Notes under the pieces: model-generated
What the model saw: the letters and a program-made list of their open reading frames with translations, nothing else
Database searches by the model: none
What the model was told of the DNA's origin: nothing
Made by a program: the position numbers and the translations under genes
In this document: in pieces, positions 62,878-64,000 of the stretch
How positions within the stretch are numbered: the first letter of the stretch is position 1
How the letters are laid out: the number at the start of each line of letters is the position of its first letter
Source of the DNA: Hyphomicrobiales bacterium
GTDB lineage: Bacteria; Pseudomonadota; Alphaproteobacteria; Rhizobiales; Rhizobiaceae
Reading direction: 5' to 3'
Length of the DNA: 64,000 nucleotides
NCBI GenBank assembly: GCA_900471525.1
Contig: UCEZ01000047.1
Span: 1-64,000 of the forward strand

Positions 62878-63060
62878 TTAGAACTTGCCGTCGGCAGTCG
62901 TCATCTTGGTGCTCAGGTCCTGGAACTGCGCGTCCAGCGTAGAACCGAGCGTCGTTGCGCCGGTGATCAGAGCAACGGAGATGAGAGCGGCGATCAGGCC
63001 ATATTCGATCGCAGTCGCGCCGGACTCATCCTTCATGAAACGTGCGAAAATCTTGGTCAT
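62878..63060 (-). CDS. pilA: Flp/Tad type IVb pilin (copy 1)
   Basis: 60-residue prepilin. Prepilin peptidase cleavage after Gly14 (DESG/ATAIEYGLIAALISV) leaves Glu5 and Tyr6 as in all Flp pilins. A hydrophobic helix (about residues 15-40) and a short polar tail (STKMTTADGKF) follow. It differs from the second pilin gene by only A44 versus T44 and Q47 versus K47. Its transcript ends at the terminator 62833-62854. Confidence 0.95.
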   Translation of the reverse strand: MTKIFARFMKDESGATAIEYGLIAALISVALITGATTLGSTLDAQFQDLSTKMTTADGKF

Positions 63061-63254
63061 GTCATTTCTCCAGGTTCAACTCGTCGTCAAGCGCTTCCGC
63101 CAACGTTTTCCGTTGATCGAATAAGCAAACTCAAACGTAGATTTTAAGAAGTAGCGACGGTGATGTTCCTTGCCCGCCAAAGCGGGCCGTGGGCGCATGC
63201 TGATCAAGAACGATCCAGATGCGCCCGTCATCAAACGGCGCCGGTGCTTGTTGT

Positions 63255-63437
63255 TTAGAACTTGCCGTCGGCAGTCGTCATCTTGGTGCTCAGATCCTTG
63301 AACTGCGTGTCCAGCGTAGAACCGAGCGTCGTTGCACCGGTGATCAGAGCAACGGAGATGAGGGCGGCGATCAGGCCATATTCGATCGCGGTCGCGCCGG
63401 ACTCATCCTTCATGAAACGTGCGAAAATCTTGGTCAT
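63255..63437 (-). CDS. pilA: Flp/Tad type IVb pilin (copy 2)
   Basis: 60-residue prepilin, near duplicate of the gene at 62878 (about six base changes over the coding region, two amino-acid changes: T44, K47). Cleavage site DESG/ATAIEYG is intact. The 194 bp gap to copy 1 contains two small hairpins (GCCCGC/GCGGGC at 63172-63187; GGGCGCAT/ATGCGCCC at 63191-63226) that may attenuate transcription. It is first in the pilus gene cluster. Confidence 0.95.
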   Translation of the reverse strand: MTKIFARFMKDESGATAIEYGLIAALISVALITGATTLGSTLDTQFKDLSTKMTTADGKF

Positions 63438-63545
63438 GTCATTTCTCCTACTTCACTTGTTGTTCAGCACTACCGCCAACTGTTTCCGTTGATCGGTTGA
63501 AGCAAACCTACACATGGTGAATTTCAATCGGCTTAAGGAAAACAG

Positions 63546-63561
63546 TTACCAAGATGTTAAC
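63546..63561. promoter_or_regulatory. CtrA-like binding site
   Basis: TTAC-CAAGATG-TTAAC matches the alphaproteobacterial CtrA consensus TTAA-N7-TTAAC at all but one base. It lies 109 bp upstream of the pilin copy 2 start. Pilin expression is CtrA-dependent in Caulobacter; the link here is inference. Confidence 0.45.
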
Positions 63562-63671
63562 GGTCTACGCCCGGTTTTTTGGTAAAAACAATGACAACTT
63601 GAAGTATAAGATTTTAATTTTTGGCACTCTTTACCCGGAACTCCGAAAGCAATGCCGCGTTATGTGCTGCC

Positions 63672-63687
63672 TGGCACGATTACTGCA
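63672..63687 (+). promoter_or_regulatory. Sigma-54-type promoter before the divergent pilus assembly gene
   Basis: TGGCACGATTACTGCA has the invariant GG (63673-63674) and GC (63685-63686) exactly 10 bases apart and matches TGGCACG-N4-TTGCA with one mismatch. It would start transcription about 55 nt upstream of the ATG at 63754. Confidence 0.6.
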
Positions 63688-63753
63688 GCAAATTTAACGC
63701 TTCATTCACCAAAACCGAGGATGGTGGAGCATCCGCATCATCAGGAAACAGCT

Positions 63754-64000
63754 ATGAATTTGCAAAACACAGCCATCGGCGCCCGGTTGCTGACCACGGC
63801 CTTCGCAAGTCTCGCGCTGATCGCCTCGTTTCTGGCGAGCCCTGCAGGTGCTGTCGAGGACATGCTGAACGTCTATATGAACCATGCACGCGTCCTCAAG
63901 CTCGATCGCCCGGTCAGCAAGGTCATCGTCGGCAACTCGGAGGTGGCCGATGCGACCGTCGCGGATGCCAAGACGATCGTTCTCACCGGACGTTCTTTCG
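63754..64000 (+). CDS. Pilus assembly protein with secretin-like N-terminal domain (partial)
   Basis: The first 82 residues are visible; the gene continues past the window. Starts MNLQNTAIGARLLTTAF after an AGGAAA ribosome site, with a signal peptide ending near SPAGA. The mature part (ARVLKLDRPVSKVIVGNSEVADATV shown in part, then KTIVLTGRSF) is the pilus_N/T2SS-T3SS_pil_N domain also found at the start of CpaC. In rhizobia a short stand-alone protein of this kind often faces the pilin gene. No stop codon seen yet. Confidence 0.85.
   Translation, partial: MNLQNTAIGARLLTTAFASLALIASFLASPAGAVEDMLNVYMNHARVLKLDRPVSKVIVGNSEVADATVADAKTIVLTGRSF

Larger units (their letters stand above)
63438..63753. 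other. 316 bp divergent control region of the pilus locus
   Basis: AT-rich gap between the pilin gene (minus) and the pilus assembly gene (plus). It contains a CtrA-like site (63546-63561), a second TTAA-containing stretch at 63694, and a sigma-54-like -24/-12 element at 63672-63687. No coding frame is supported. Confidence 0.6.

Noticed and set aside
1-64000. CRISPR array, tRNA or rRNA genes, insertion sequences, prophage
   Set aside because: No regularly spaced direct repeats, no cloverleaf or rRNA-like sequence, no transposase or phage proteins found on either strand; the repeats present are short palindromes between genes.

Overview
The window is a 64 kb piece of an alphaproteobacterial chromosome, almost certainly from the Rhizobiaceae (Rhizobium/Agrobacterium/Sinorhizobium relatives). 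The evidence is high GC with strong third-position GC bias, the block ubiB-ubiE / mutM-rpsT-dnaA, an iolRCDEB-type inositol operon with an RpiR-family regulator and an IolC-DUF2090 fusion, a Tad/Flp (Ctp) pilus locus with alphaproteobacterial gene order, and CTCTCCCC/GGGGAGAG palindromic intergenic repeats of the RIME type. I see no rRNA, tRNA, CRISPR array, insertion sequence or prophage.

Layout. 0-3.1 kb: ugpA-ugpE-ugpC, the membrane and ATPase part of a glycerol-3-phosphate type ABC importer; ugpB would lie to the left. 3.2-9.1 kb: an esterase, glutathione synthetase (gshB), the ComM-like AAA ATPase and cysteine synthase (cysK). 8.4-13.2 kb: small-molecule exporters (two divergent LysE-type, one EamA-type with a divergent Lrp/AsnC regulator), an isochorismatase-like hydrolase, a NIPSNAP protein and a GNAT acetyltransferase. 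13.2-15.3 kb: dut and prfC. 15.5-22.9 kb: a mixed accessory stretch with an FAD oxidoreductase, an uncharacterised DUF1326/DUF2182 pair, a ketopantoate-reductase-like protein coupled to a VOC protein, a HAD phosphatase, a third LysE exporter, an AraC regulator and a GFA-type zinc protein.

22.9-31.2 kb is the myo-inositol catabolic unit, all on the minus strand in the order (Gfo/Idh oxidoreductase)-iolR-iolC/DUF2090-iolD-iolE-iolB. IolE dehydrates the inosose, IolD cleaves the ring, IolB isomerises, IolC phosphorylates, and the DUF2090 domain is the likely aldolase. Near-identical operator-like sequences overlap TTGAC[A/T] promoter elements before the oxidoreductase gene and before iolC, and a related site lies before iolR. 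A roughly 207 bp long-range palindrome sits between iolE and iolB.

31.4-42 kb: a class II amidotransferase, coaBC, a MerR-type metal regulator divergent from a Zn/Cd/Pb P1B-ATPase through a recognisable MerR-type promoter, a membrane alpha/beta hydrolase, a guanine/cytosine-type deaminase, and the macAB efflux pair. 42-51 kb: a small Gly/Tyr/His-rich secreted protein, a GNAT, ubiB, ubiE, mutM, rpsT, dnaA behind a 981 bp non-coding leader, and an M17 aminopeptidase. 51-64 kb: the Tad pilus locus: tadD, then a LysR/SDR pair that separates it from tadC-tadB-cpaF-cpaE-cpaD-cpaC-cpaB-cpaA, two tandem nearly identical Flp pilins, and a divergent pilus assembly gene that runs off the right edge.

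Most genes are ordinary chromosomal genes. The most interesting material is regulatory or structural: the shared IolR-like operator, the long palindromic intergenic elements, the GANTC cluster and 26 bp palindrome before dnaA, the sigma-54-like promoter and CtrA-like site in the pilin divergent region, the tandem pilin duplication, and the DUF1326/DUF2182 pair with its Cys and Met motifs.
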